A stretch of 64,000 bases of DNA from Flavobacterium sp. DG2-3 (GCF_030730925.1 NZ_JAVAMB010000012.1:62001-126000), one strand, 5' to 3'. Shown: positions 54,405-63,438, counted from the stretch's first letter. Notes: a model not told the origin generated them from the letters alone. Numbers and translations: made by a program.

Positions 54405-55303
54405 GATTTGTAGTTAAGCCTGATACTGATAAAACGGTTAAATTGTCAAGTCCAAACACATATAATGAGTTGCTGGATATTGCCAAAACGAAAAATAAGG
54501 ATAATATTAAAGATTCAATTTACAGAGATTCTTATGATACTGCAGATGAAATTAGATCAAAAGTAGAAGATAAATTAGCATTAAGTTATCATAACAAATG
54601 TGCTTATTGTGAACGGCTTTGTAAAGCAGATGTAGAACATTATCGTCCCAAAAAAAAGGTTAGTGGAGATGATAAACATGAGGGGTATTATTGGCTATGT
54701 TATGAATGGACTAATTTGTTACCATCATGTGTAAAATGCAATAGGGATGGAGGAAAACATAATTATTTTCCAATTATTGGAAGGAGAATTTATACTCCAA
54801 AATTTTTAAAAGATGGCAATTTAAATTTAGATAACAATAAAGCCAAAAATAAACCATTAAAAATTGAAAGGCCTTATTTATTACATCCTGAAATAGATAA
54901 ACCAGAAGATTTTTTTGAATTTGAAATAGATCCTATTGGAGAAGGTATAAAGATAAAAGGGATTGATAAAGATGGTCGCGGTGAAAAAACAATTAAAATT
55001 TGTTTATTAAATAGACAAGAATTAACAATTGAGAGAGTAGAGAATGTCATAAATGATTTTAAAAATTCAATTGAATGTTTATTAATCTTATATGATAATG
55101 GAGAATTTACAGATAACGAATTAGTAAATCATGTTGTTTTGCAAGTGAAAATGTTGATTAGTCGTTCTAAAAACGAAAAATCCACACATACATTATTAAG
55201 AAAATATATTGTGAAAGATGTTACTAATTTTGAAAAAATTGTAATTCCTTTTTTTCCTAATAAATTAAAAAAGATTGTATTAGAAGCTTTTAAATCAGTA
55301 TAG
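54401..55303 (+). CDS. HNH endonuclease (Septu PtuB-like)
   Basis: 300 residues. The zinc-HNH core is CAYCERLCKADVEHYRPKKK (about 67-87), then YYWLCYEWTNLLPSCVKCN (about 97-114): two C-x-x-C pairs and the catalytic H in VEHYRPK. This matches the TIGR02646/PtuB class of nucleases that pair with RecF-like ATPases in Septu and some retron systems. ATGA overlap with the ATPase gene shows close coupling. It is followed by hsdR after 4 bases. A DNA or RNA target is not known. Confidence 0.85.
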   Translation: MRFVVKPDTDKTVKLSSPNTYNELLDIAKTKNKDNIKDSIYRDSYDTADEIRSKVEDKLALSYHNKCAYCERLCKADVEHYRPKKKVSGDDKHEGYYWLCYEWTNLLPSCVKCNRDGGKHNYFPIIGRRIYTPKFLKDGNLNLDNNKAKNKPLKIERPYLLHPEIDKPEDFFEFEIDPIGEGIKIKGIDKDGRGEKTIKICLLNRQELTIERVENVINDFKNSIECLLILYDNGEFTDNELVNHVVLQVKMLISRSKNEKSTHTLLRKYIVKDVTNFEKIVIPFFPNKLKKIVLEAFKSV

Positions 55304-55307
55304 TATT

Positions 55308-58277
55308 ATGGCCTTCAACGAATTAAACAGTGTAGAAAATTATATCATTCATCAATTGAGTGGTAAAAATCTTAATTCAGTTTTAGGATTTGAAGAACCT
55401 AAAACTGAATATGGTGCTCAATGGAAGTATATTTCATCATCAGAACTTAATAGAAGTGTTAATGAAGTACTTTTAGAAGATGTTTTAAAAACGGCATTAA
55501 TTCGTCTAAATCCTGAAATAGCTGAAAATAATGAATTAGCGGATGAAGTAATTTATAAGCTACGAGCAATATTAATATCTGTAAATACAGAAGGTTTAGT
55601 TAGAGCAAACGAAGAGTTTTTTAAATGGATGTGCGGTGATAAGACCATGCCATTTGGAGAGAATAATCGTCATGTTCCTATTCGTTTAATAGACTTTGAA
55701 GATATTCATAATAATAGCTATCTAATAACCAATCAATTTCGTGTTCATCATCGAGAAACTAAAATTCCAGATATCGTTTTATTAATCAATGGAATTGCGG
55801 TTGTAATTGGTGAAGCTAAAACTCCAATTCGTCCATCTGTAAGTTGGTTAGATGGAGCGCATGAAATTCATGATATATATGAGAATGCTGTTCCACAATT
55901 ATTTGTACCTAACATTCTTTCTTTTGCTACAGAAGGCAAAACTTTCTATTATGGCGGAATTAGAACACCATTAGAATTTTGGGCTCCATGGCGTTTAGAA
56001 AATGATGATGATAATTTAGCTAAAAAATTAGGATTAAATGAAATCGGAAAAGAATTATCAGATTTATTGCAACCCAAAAGACTATTAGACATATTACAAA
56101 ATTTCTCTTTGTTTACCACCAACAAAAAGAAACAGCGAATAAAAGTACTATGTCGCTATCAACAGTATGAAGGTGCCAATAAAATCGTAGATCGTGTTTT
56201 AGAAGGGAAAATAAAAAAAGGTTTGATTTGGCATTTTCAAGGTTCTGGAAAGTCTTTATTAATGGTTTTTGCTGCGCAAAAATTGAGAAGAATCCAAGAA
56301 CTAAAAAGTCCAACGGTAATTGTATTAGTAGATCGTACCGATTTAGATACACAAATTACGGGAACTTTTAATGCGGCAGATATTGCAAATGTAATAACTA
56401 CAGAAAGTATTACAGAACTTCAGACTTTCTTAGAAAGAGATACAAGAAAAATAATTATTTCTATGATTCATAAGTTTCGAGATGCGAAACCAAATATGAA
56501 TAGTAGAGATAATATCATAGTGTTAGTTGACGAGGCACATCGTACACAGGAAGGAGAATTAGCCAGACAAATGAGAGCAGCTTTACCTAATGCTTTTCTT
56601 TTCGGTTTAACGGGAACTCCTGTAAATAAAGCTGATAAGAATACATTTTGGGCTTTTGGAGCAGAAGAAGATCAAGGAGGTTATTTATCTCGTTATACAT
56701 TTCATGATTCAATTAGAGATGGCGCAACTCTTCCACTACATTTTGAGCCAAGATTGGTAGATGTTCATGTGGATAAAGAAACAATAGACAAATCGTTTAA
56801 AGAATTTAAAGAAGAAGCGGCTTTATCAGATGAAGAAGCGGATGCATTAAATAAAAAGTCAGCTAAAATGGCTGCATTTTTAAAATCTCCTGAACGTGTA
56901 GCAAAAATTGTAGAAGATATCGCGAAACATTTTAACGAAAAAGTATTGCCACATGGTTATAAAGCTATGATTGTAACACCAGATCGTTATGCTTGCGTTC
57001 AATATAAAGAAGAATTAGATAAATACTTTTCTGTAGAATCAAGTAAAATTGTTATTTCAACATCTGCAAATGACGATTTTGAGTTTAAACAAAAATGGGC
57101 GATAGATAAAAGTCAGCAAGAAAAAATAGTTGACGATTTTAATAATGCTAATTCGGAACTTAAGTTTTTAATTGTTACAGCTAAATTATTGACTGGTTTT
57201 GATGCTCCTATTTTACAGACTTTGTATTTAGACAAATCAATAAAAGATCATACTTTATTACAGGCAATTTGTAGAACAAATAGATTGTATCCAGGGAAAA
57301 ATTTTGGACGCATTGTGGATTATTTCGGTGTTTTTGATGATGCTGCTAAAGCGTTGGAATTTGATGAAGAAAGTGTAAAACAAATTATTACTAATTTAAA
57401 TGAACTAAAAGAGCAATTGCCATCAGCAATGAAAAAAGCTTTGGATCATTTTGAAGGAGTAGATAAAAAAGTTTCAGGTTTTGAAGGTTTGGAATTGGCT
57501 CAAAATGCAATCAATACAGATGAGAAGAAAGATGCATTTGCAAAAGATTTTAAGCAATTGTCTAAACTTTGGGAATCATTGTCGCCCGACTCAATTTTAA
57601 ACCAATATGAAGAAGATTATAGATGGTTATCTCAAGTTTTTGAATCTGTTCGTCCATCATCAGATCATGTTGGTAAATTACTTTGGTTTTCATTAGGAGC
57701 TCAAACAACAAAATTAATTCACGAAAATATCCATGTTGGTGAAGTTCATCAACTCGAAGAATTTGTTCTGGATGCGGATGTTATTGAAGATATTTTTAAT
57801 AATCCGGATCCAAGAAACGCTAAGAAATTAGAAAAGATTTTAGTCAAACGATTTAAGAAAAATGCTGGAAATCCTAAATTCAAAAAACTAAGTGAATTAT
57901 TAGAAGCTTTAAGAGATAAAGCAGAACAAGGTTTAATTACTTCCATAGAATTTGTAAAAGAATTATGCAAATTGGCCAAAGAAACTCTTTTGGCTGAAAA
58001 AGAGTTAGAAGCTCAATTTATAGAAAAGACACCGCAAGCTGCTTTAACTGAATTATTTTTAGAACTAAAAACTGATCAAACACCAGCTGTTGTAGAAAGA
58101 ATTGTCAATGATATTGATGCAATTGTGCGACAAGTTCGCTTTCCAGGATGGCAAAAAACGGCTTCTGGAGAACGTGAAGTTCAAAAATCATTGCGCCAAG
58201 CTTTATTGAAATATAAATTGCATAAAGAACAAGTTTTGTTTGATAGGGCTTATGAATATATTAAAGAGTATTATTAA
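55308..58277 (+). CDS. hsdR: Type I restriction enzyme, restriction/translocase subunit
   Basis: 989 residues. The N-terminal PD-(D/E)xK nuclease has PDIVLLINGIAVVIGEAK (about 154-171), with the catalytic D, E and K. The motor domain has Walker A FQGSGKS (about 309), DEAH (about 408), GLTGTPVNKADKN (about 433) and, further on, ICRTNRLYPGKNFGRIVDYFG. The C-terminal helical region contacts the methylase. It pulls DNA and cuts it away from unmethylated sites. Last of the seven genes. Full length with no damage seen. Confidence 0.95.
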   Translation: MAFNELNSVENYIIHQLSGKNLNSVLGFEEPKTEYGAQWKYISSSELNRSVNEVLLEDVLKTALIRLNPEIAENNELADEVIYKLRAILISVNTEGLVRANEEFFKWMCGDKTMPFGENNRHVPIRLIDFEDIHNNSYLITNQFRVHHRETKIPDIVLLINGIAVVIGEAKTPIRPSVSWLDGAHEIHDIYENAVPQLFVPNILSFATEGKTFYYGGIRTPLEFWAPWRLENDDDNLAKKLGLNEIGKELSDLLQPKRLLDILQNFSLFTTNKKKQRIKVLCRYQQYEGANKIVDRVLEGKIKKGLIWHFQGSGKSLLMVFAAQKLRRIQELKSPTVIVLVDRTDLDTQITGTFNAADIANVITTESITELQTFLERDTRKIIISMIHKFRDAKPNMNSRDNIIVLVDEAHRTQEGELARQMRAALPNAFLFGLTGTPVNKADKNTFWAFGAEEDQGGYLSRYTFHDSIRDGATLPLHFEPRLVDVHVDKETIDKSFKEFKEEAALSDEEADALNKKSAKMAAFLKSPERVAKIVEDIAKHFNEKVLPHGYKAMIVTPDRYACVQYKEELDKYFSVESSKIVISTSANDDFEFKQKWAIDKSQQEKIVDDFNNANSELKFLIVTAKLLTGFDAPILQTLYLDKSIKDHTLLQAICRTNRLYPGKNFGRIVDYFGVFDDAAKALEFDEESVKQIITNLNELKEQLPSAMKKALDHFEGVDKKVSGFEGLELAQNAINTDEKKDAFAKDFKQLSKLWESLSPDSILNQYEEDYRWLSQVFESVRPSSDHVGKLLWFSLGAQTTKLIHENIHVGEVHQLEEFVLDADVIEDIFNNPDPRNAKKLEKILVKRFKKNAGNPKFKKLSELLEALRDKAEQGLITSIEFVKELCKLAKETLLAEKELEAQFIEKTPQAALTELFLELKTDQTPAVVERIVNDIDAIVRQVRFPGWQKTASGEREVQKSLRQALLKYKLHKEQVLFDRAYEYIKEYY

Positions 58278-58313
58278 TTACATTACACTTTAAAAAACTT
58301 TTTTATAAATAAA

Positions 58314-58619
58314 TTATTGATTAGTAGGCAAACCAACCCTATGTAACTCATCCAACAACTCCATTTCATCGTTAGGCAAAAGTTGCAAAGCCATTTCAAC
58401 CAAAATCATGGCATCAGAAAAAGGTTTGGTAGAATTTTCGCTTTGGAGCATAGTAACACTTGCCTTTAATAAAGCAATAATCATAATATTTAATTCATTG
58501 TAACAAGATACATTCAGATTTGCGGAAAAAGAATCATTATTAGGTTTGAGTTTATTAAAATAGTTTCCTTTATTCATTATTTCTAATAATTCTGTTACGG
58601 CTTTTTGTTGTGTTTCCAT
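58314..58619 (-). CDS. Small protein of unknown function at the right edge of the island
   Basis: 101 residues from the ATG at 58619 (METQQKAVTELLEIMNKGN); an upstream start at 58649 would add ten unlikely residues. Mainly helical by composition (NIMIIALLKASVTMLQSEN, EMALQLLPNDEMELLDELH). No known family. It is convergent with hsdR, 36 bases from its end, and a perfect 7-base palindrome (58676-58693) lies 57 bases upstream. It could be a host gene or a control gene of the island. Confidence 0.65.
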   Translation of the reverse strand: METQQKAVTELLEIMNKGNYFNKLKPNNDSFSANLNVSCYNELNIMIIALLKASVTMLQSENSTKPFSDAMILVEMALQLLPNDEMELLDELHRVGLPTNQ

Positions 58620-58675
58620 ATTTATAAATAACGTTTTTTGATAAGTCAAAATTGAATTATTATTTTGAAATAAAG

Positions 58676-58693
58676 GTTATCACATATGATAAC
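58676..58693. promoter_or_regulatory. Palindrome upstream of the 101-residue gene
   Basis: GTTATCA-CATA-TGATAAC: perfect 7-base arms with a 4-base spacer, operator-like and without a T-run, so not a terminator. It lies 57 bases before the ATG of the minus-strand gene. Confidence 0.45.
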
Positions 58694-58732
58694 AACTCAA
58701 AAAAAGTGAAAATAAAATTCAACAAAAACCAA

Positions 58733-58771
58733 AAAACCTCCAAAATCAAAAACTTGACTTTGAAGGTTTTT
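58733..58771. terminator. Terminator of the GH2 gene, right-hand copy of the island-flanking hairpin
   Basis: AAAACCTCCAAAATCA / TGACTTTGAAGGTTTT stem with a short loop and A/T runs on both sides. It ends the GH2 gene (-), whose stop is 17 bases away. Nearly the same sequence and orientation as 45626-45670 at the other end of the island. Confidence 0.8.
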
Positions 58772-58788
58772 CACTTTATCTAAAACTC

Positions 58789-60591
58789 TTATTTATATTC
58801 GGCTTCCTTCTTCTTATACCAATCTTTCATCACATAAAAAGCCTTCTTTTTAATTCCCTGATCGGAGATTAAACCTTTACGGTTAAAGAAATCCTGAATG
58901 TCCGGCAATTGTCTTCTTGGCGATCTGAAATCAACTAAAATCCACGGAGAAACTCCAGCTAAACCTTCAATTCTATTGAACATCTGGGTGTTTTGAATGT
59001 ATAATTCTTCCTGATATTCTTCGTTCCAGCGTTCTTTTTTATCGCCGTGACGACCTTGTAAAGCCTCGCCTCCAAACTCGCTGATGATAACGGGTTTGTT
59101 GTACGGAATCACCCATTGCATGTCTTTACACGATTCGTTCGTTCCTCTGTACCAGCCCAAATATTGGTTGAAACTTACAATATCTACAAACTCATTCATA
59201 TTATCATGAAGTGTATTCACATTGTTCGGACTTTTGGTCACTTCCATCGCCATACTTATCAAACGGGTATTGTCCTGCGTACGTGCGTATTTTGCCAGTT
59301 TGCTCAGGAAAACATCTCTTTCGTCGCTATGTGGCGTTTCGTTGGCAATAGACCAGATTACGATTCCGCAACGGTTTTTATCACGGTAAATCATATCGTG
59401 CAATTGACGCTCTGCATTAGCATAAGTATCAGGATTTGTCCATGAAATGGTCCAATAAACGGGAACTTCTGACCAGATCATGATTCCCATTTTTTCAGCT
59501 TCTTTGACCATGTTTTCGTTGTGCGGATAATGCGCCAAACGAACATAATTACAGCCTAATTCTTTTGCCCAATTCAATAGGGTTTTGGCATCATCTTCAG
59601 ACCACGCTCTTCCCGATCTGAAAGGCGCTTCTTCATGAATGCTGATTCCGCGTAAAAAGACTTTTTTTCCGTTTAAAAGAATTTCTTTGCCTTTGGCTTC
59701 AATGGTTCTAAAACCAATTTGATCGGCAATATTTTCGTCTGCTTTGCTGATCGTAACGTCGTATAATTTTGGTTTTTCTGGCGTCCATAGAACGGGATTG
59801 GCTTTGATTTCAAAATACGCTATTCCTTTAGCATCCGTCGTAACGTTCTTTTTGATTTTCAATTCTGGAATCGAAACCGAAACGGATTGATTGGCGGTTT
59901 CGCTGTTCAGTTTTATAAATCCTGTAATTTTTCCTTTTTCTTTTTTATCCAATTGAACCAGATAATCTTCGATATAAGTGTTTGGAACAGAAGCTAGAGT
60001 TACGTCTCTTGTGATTCCGCCGTAGTTCCACCAATCCATATTTACTGTTGGCACATTGTCTTTGTGGCGTTTGTTGTCGACTTTTACGACTACGAAATTA
60101 TTTCCGTCGACTAATAAATCGGTTACATCAAAATTGAATGGCGTGTAACCGCCAACGTGCGTTCCTGCCATTTTTCCGTTTACGTAGACTTTCGCATCGT
60201 AATTGACTGCTCCAAAATGCAGAATCCCTTTGGTTTTAGCATCTTTTTTATAATTAAAGTCTTTCTGAAACCAAACCGTTCCTTCATAAAAAAACAGTCT
60301 TTCGTCTTTCGAATTCCAGTCAGACGGAATGTCCATTGTGGCAGAAGTCGCGAAATTATATTCGGTTAAATCTGTGGTGTTCCATTTTTTATTTTCGAAA
60401 AATCCGTTGTTTTTGAAAGGCATTAAACGATAATCATAATACCCATTCTCAAGTGGATCTACGATATAACTCCATTTTCCGTTTAAAGTAATATTGTTCC
60501 TCGAAGAAATGTTGGAAACTAACGGAATTTCCTGTGCCATTGCTTTCCCCATCAGCAGAAAAGTACAGCACAGCATTACAATTTTTTTCAT
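58789..60591 (-). CDS. Glycoside hydrolase family 2 (beta-glucuronidase/beta-galactosidase-like)
   Basis: 600 residues with signal peptide (MKKIVMLCCTFLLMGKAMAQ). N-terminal sugar-binding jelly roll (GTVWFQKDFNYKKDAKTKG...AVNYDAKVYVNGKMAGTHVGGYTPFNFDVTDLL), an Ig-like middle domain, then the TIM barrel with LRGISIHEEAP, acid/base Glu in WSIANETP (about 420) and nucleophile Glu in ISEFGGEAL (about 505). The length is that of beta-glucuronidases. It releases terminal sugars from oligosaccharides in the periplasm. Last of a minus-strand set with a clan A glycosidase, a surface lipoprotein and a GH10 xylanase, which suggests hemicellulose side-chain removal. Confidence 0.92.
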   Translation of the reverse strand: MKKIVMLCCTFLLMGKAMAQEIPLVSNISSRNNITLNGKWSYIVDPLENGYYDYRLMPFKNNGFFENKKWNTTDLTEYNFATSATMDIPSDWNSKDERLFFYEGTVWFQKDFNYKKDAKTKGILHFGAVNYDAKVYVNGKMAGTHVGGYTPFNFDVTDLLVDGNNFVVVKVDNKRHKDNVPTVNMDWWNYGGITRDVTLASVPNTYIEDYLVQLDKKEKGKITGFIKLNSETANQSVSVSIPELKIKKNVTTDAKGIAYFEIKANPVLWTPEKPKLYDVTISKADENIADQIGFRTIEAKGKEILLNGKKVFLRGISIHEEAPFRSGRAWSEDDAKTLLNWAKELGCNYVRLAHYPHNENMVKEAEKMGIMIWSEVPVYWTISWTNPDTYANAERQLHDMIYRDKNRCGIVIWSIANETPHSDERDVFLSKLAKYARTQDNTRLISMAMEVTKSPNNVNTLHDNMNEFVDIVSFNQYLGWYRGTNESCKDMQWVIPYNKPVIISEFGGEALQGRHGDKKERWNEEYQEELYIQNTQMFNRIEGLAGVSPWILVDFRSPRRQLPDIQDFFNRKGLISDQGIKKKAFYVMKDWYKKKEAEYK

Positions 60592-60903
60592 AGTTAAATC
60601 ATTTTTAATTATAGGCTTAAATTTTATCTGCTGAATCTGCCAAATCTGCGAGCTAAAAAAAATCTCCCGCAGATTGTGCAGATTGTGCAGATTTTTTTAA
60701 CACATAGAAACATAGTTTTGCTTTGCGCGTAAAAGGCGTTTCACTTGCATCAATGCACATAGCAAGTTTGTGTAAACTTTGTCAAAGTTTGAAACTTTGA
60801 CAAAGCTTCTTGCGTTTAGCTATGTGTTAGAAATTAGTTTCTTTTTGTACTCTTTTTACGCAATCCCGATTACTATCGGGAATGTTTCTATGTGTTTAAA
60901 AAA
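60592..60903. other. Intergenic repeat region between two glycosidase genes
   Basis: 312 bases without a gene. It contains short tandem AGATTGTGC units near 60671-60690, the dyad element at 60697-60833, and a CCCGAT-TACT-ATCGGG hairpin at about 60865-60880. The pieces look like dispersed intergenic repeats; no promoter of the consensus kind is evident for the GH2 gene. Confidence 0.6.
60697..60833. repeat. Dyad repeat element, copy 1
   Basis: Outer arms TTAACACATAG / CTATGTGTTAG and a perfect inner palindrome CTTTGTCAAAGTTT / AAACTTTGACAAAG, with TAAAAGGCGTTTCACTTGCA between them. A second copy with the same parts in the same order and direction lies at 62366-62514. Confidence 0.85.
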
Positions 60904-62316
60904 TTATCTTTTATCAAAATAACGCGTCAGCTCGTAAGCATTGTCATTGATTGTTTTCATTTCTTTTAATAAAGGCTGATACGGTTCAAAATTGCTGTTT
61001 ACAATTCCTTTGTTGGAATCTCTGTTCGAATAATCGGTGCTTAAATCTGCGGGATCGTTGTCCATGTATTTGAACCAATGCCAGCCGACTGAGTTTTTAT
61101 TTTTTAATAATTCCAAAGTGAAATTCTGATAAAAAAGTCCTCGTTCTTTCTGCGTTCGCACCAGCCAGCCTGCGCCTGTATTATTTGGCAAACCAGAATC
61201 TTCACCTTTGGTGTACCATTCGGTAATCAAAAACGGTTTTCCTGACCATTCACCCCAACTGTTCATCAGTTCCTGACTTGGCTCCCATTTTCTGTAATGG
61301 TTTATTGAAATAATATCCATATACTTTCCAGCCACTTTAAAAATCTCCGGATTCGTCAATTCCTGCTCTTTATCCTGATTGAAACGGCATCCTAAATACA
61401 TGTGGTTCGGGTCTGCTTTTCTCAATGCTTCGGTAACTTTTTTCATGTACGTTTCAAAATAAAAAGCGGTAAATGCCATTCGGTCTTCTTGAGTAATGTC
61501 TGTTATGGAAGCATTAAACCCTTTTCTCTTGTCTAACCATTCTTTTGCCGCCAAATATCCCTGTTCGTCTTTGGCCAATAAAGTTAAATGTTTATCTAAT
61601 GCGTCGTTATACCACGGAAGCTCATTATCAGTAAAATAACCCATCAAATACTTATCATTTTTGTATTGCGAAACTTCTTTCATGGCTTTTTCAATGTAAG
61701 AATCAAATTCTTTATCAAAAACCATTACCAAATCAAAACGGTAATTCTGCCAACTCGCTTCTTTGTATTTTCCGCCATATTTTTTAATATGATCGGAATG
61801 ATACATTCCCATTGGCGAAATAATCACGGTATAAACCAGCGGATTTTCGGCATTTCGAACCAAATCAACATTCGACCACGCTCCTACGCCATTGAATCCG
61901 TTATCGCGAAGTAATTTGGATTCTTGTTTTACCCAATTTTCTTTGCTCCCGTATTTGGCATCAAATGCTTTTTGCTGATTGACAGAACGTCCTGGATTAA
62001 AAACGGCAACACCTTTAAAAATATACGGATAACCTTCTGGATCAATAATCCACCATCTGTTGTCTACTTTTTGGGTTCTAAAAAATCCTGTCGCTTCTTT
62101 CTGCAACATTTTGGAAGCGCCGTAAATCGAACCCGGCGATTCCTTTTTTTGGATTTTAAACCCCGGCAGTTTATCAATTGTTTTAGCATCATACGCCACC
62201 CATTTCGGGTCTAAGGCATTTTGTCTGGCTTCGACTTTTTGATAGGCAATTTTAGTTTGGGCTTGTATTGAAGTCAGGCTTATAATGGAGAGCAAGACAT
62301 AAATTGAATGTTTCAT
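60904..62316 (-). CDS. Clan A glycoside hydrolase, agarase-like
   Basis: 470 residues with signal peptide MKHSIYVLLSIISLTSIQAQ. RWWIIDPEGYPYIFKGVAVFNPGRS opens the barrel. YLMGYFTDNELPWYNDAL contains an N-E pair suited to the acid/base role (Glu about 237), and GKPFLITEWYTKGEDSGLPN the likely nucleophile Glu (about 378). The pattern recalls agarase-type enzymes related to GH50 and GH42, but with GH10 and GH2 neighbours the real substrate may be a hemicellulose. Secreted, probably periplasmic. Second last in the polysaccharide locus. Confidence 0.75.
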   Translation of the reverse strand: MKHSIYVLLSIISLTSIQAQTKIAYQKVEARQNALDPKWVAYDAKTIDKLPGFKIQKKESPGSIYGASKMLQKEATGFFRTQKVDNRWWIIDPEGYPYIFKGVAVFNPGRSVNQQKAFDAKYGSKENWVKQESKLLRDNGFNGVGAWSNVDLVRNAENPLVYTVIISPMGMYHSDHIKKYGGKYKEASWQNYRFDLVMVFDKEFDSYIEKAMKEVSQYKNDKYLMGYFTDNELPWYNDALDKHLTLLAKDEQGYLAAKEWLDKRKGFNASITDITQEDRMAFTAFYFETYMKKVTEALRKADPNHMYLGCRFNQDKEQELTNPEIFKVAGKYMDIISINHYRKWEPSQELMNSWGEWSGKPFLITEWYTKGEDSGLPNNTGAGWLVRTQKERGLFYQNFTLELLKNKNSVGWHWFKYMDNDPADLSTDYSNRDSNKGIVNSNFEPYQPLLKEMKTINDNAYELTRYFDKR

Positions 62317-62365
62317 TTAATTCATTTTAATTGTTTTTTGAGAAAATTTGGGGCGTTTTTTTTTC

Positions 62366-62514
62366 TTAACACATAGAGACATAGTTTTTGTTTGCGCTTA
62401 GAAGGCGTTTCACTTGCATGAATGCACATAGTAACTTGTGTGATTCTTTGTGTAAGCTTTGTCAAAGTTTGAAACTTTGACAAAGCTGTGAACGTTTAGC
62501 TATGTGTTAGAAAA
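62366..62514. repeat. Dyad repeat element, copy 2
   Basis: Same plan as 60697-60833: TTAACACATAG ... CTATGTGTTAG outer arms, AAGGCGTTTCACTTGCAT, and the identical inner palindrome CTTTGTCAAAGTTTG / AAACTTTGACAAAG. Slightly longer because of an insert around TGTGTGATTCTTTGTGTAAG. Confidence 0.85.
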
Positions 62515-62516
62515 AT

Positions 62517-63416
62517 TTATTTCGACAAATAGATATGATCAATATCAAAAATGTAATTGTTTAAAGCTCTTACGTCTTCTGGATCAACGCTTCTTAAAAC
62601 CAAAATATCTTTGATTTTTGTTAAGTCTAATGCCGCATTTTGTTTCTTATAGTCAGCAATTGGGATTTTTACCATATTCCAGCTTCCGTCTCTTTTTAAA
62701 CCGTACAAATTGCTTGTAGCGTCGAATTCTACATAACCTGTGTTAGAAGCATCTTTCATTCTAAATCTGATTTTTCCTGTGCTTGTTGTTCGCACTGCCA
62801 TATTGATATGAGTGTAAGACGAAATATCTGTGAAATTTACAAATGACAGAATTGCCATTGCCCATTTAGCTTCTGCTGCAGGCGGGGTTGCCGGAAGAGA
62901 GAAGTTTCTGTAAGCGCCTTCATATCCGTCTGTTGCTACTTCTTTAATAACAAACTGATTGCTAGAAACCCAGTTTAGAACCGGAGCTGTTTTCGTAAAA
63001 TCAGGATTTTCAGAATAGATTTTCAACGCATCGGCAGGAATAACGATTGGCGGAATTGCTGGTGCTTCTACCTCAACGGCAAAGGTTTTCTTTTGAACTG
63101 TATTATCTACAAAAGTAATTTCTAAGGTAGTCGTAAAACTTCCTCCTTTAGTATATTTCACTTCAACATTTGGCTCGATCGAAGCGCCTGGCGAACCGCC
63201 TTGGAAAGTCCATTTTATGGCTCTTACTTTTGTTGAGGAATCGGTATAGGTAACCGTTTCTCCAGCTTTAACAGCTGTGTTGGTTGAGGTCGCGCTCAAT
63301 TCTCCCTTTTTATATAAATATACTTCTCGTACATCTTCTTCGCAGGAAAATAAACCTGCTGCAAGAATTAAAAAGAAATATTTTAATCGAAATATATGGT
63401 TTAGTTTTTTGGTCAT
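62517..63416 (-). CDS. Surface glycan-binding lipoprotein with PKD domain
   Basis: 299 residues with a lipoprotein signal (FFLILAAGLFSCEED; Cys about 25). A PKD/Ig-like domain (about 45-120: AVKAGETVTYTDSSTKVRAIKWTFQGGSPG, the W-x-F-x-G-G signature) is followed by a beta-sandwich of carbohydrate-binding type (about 130-298: YEGAYRNFSLP, GKIRFRMKDAS, NYIFDIDHIYLSK). The layout fits the accessory glycan-binding proteins of polysaccharide loci, placed on the outer face of the cell. It lies between the xylanase and the clan A enzyme genes. Confidence 0.82.
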   Translation of the reverse strand: MTKKLNHIFRLKYFFLILAAGLFSCEEDVREVYLYKKGELSATSTNTAVKAGETVTYTDSSTKVRAIKWTFQGGSPGASIEPNVEVKYTKGGSFTTTLEITFVDNTVQKKTFAVEVEAPAIPPIVIPADALKIYSENPDFTKTAPVLNWVSSNQFVIKEVATDGYEGAYRNFSLPATPPAAEAKWAMAILSFVNFTDISSYTHINMAVRTTSTGKIRFRMKDASNTGYVEFDATSNLYGLKRDGSWNMVKIPIADYKKQNAALDLTKIKDILVLRSVDPEDVRALNNYIFDIDHIYLSK

Positions 63417-63438
63417 GATTTTGATGTTTTAGTTTTTT

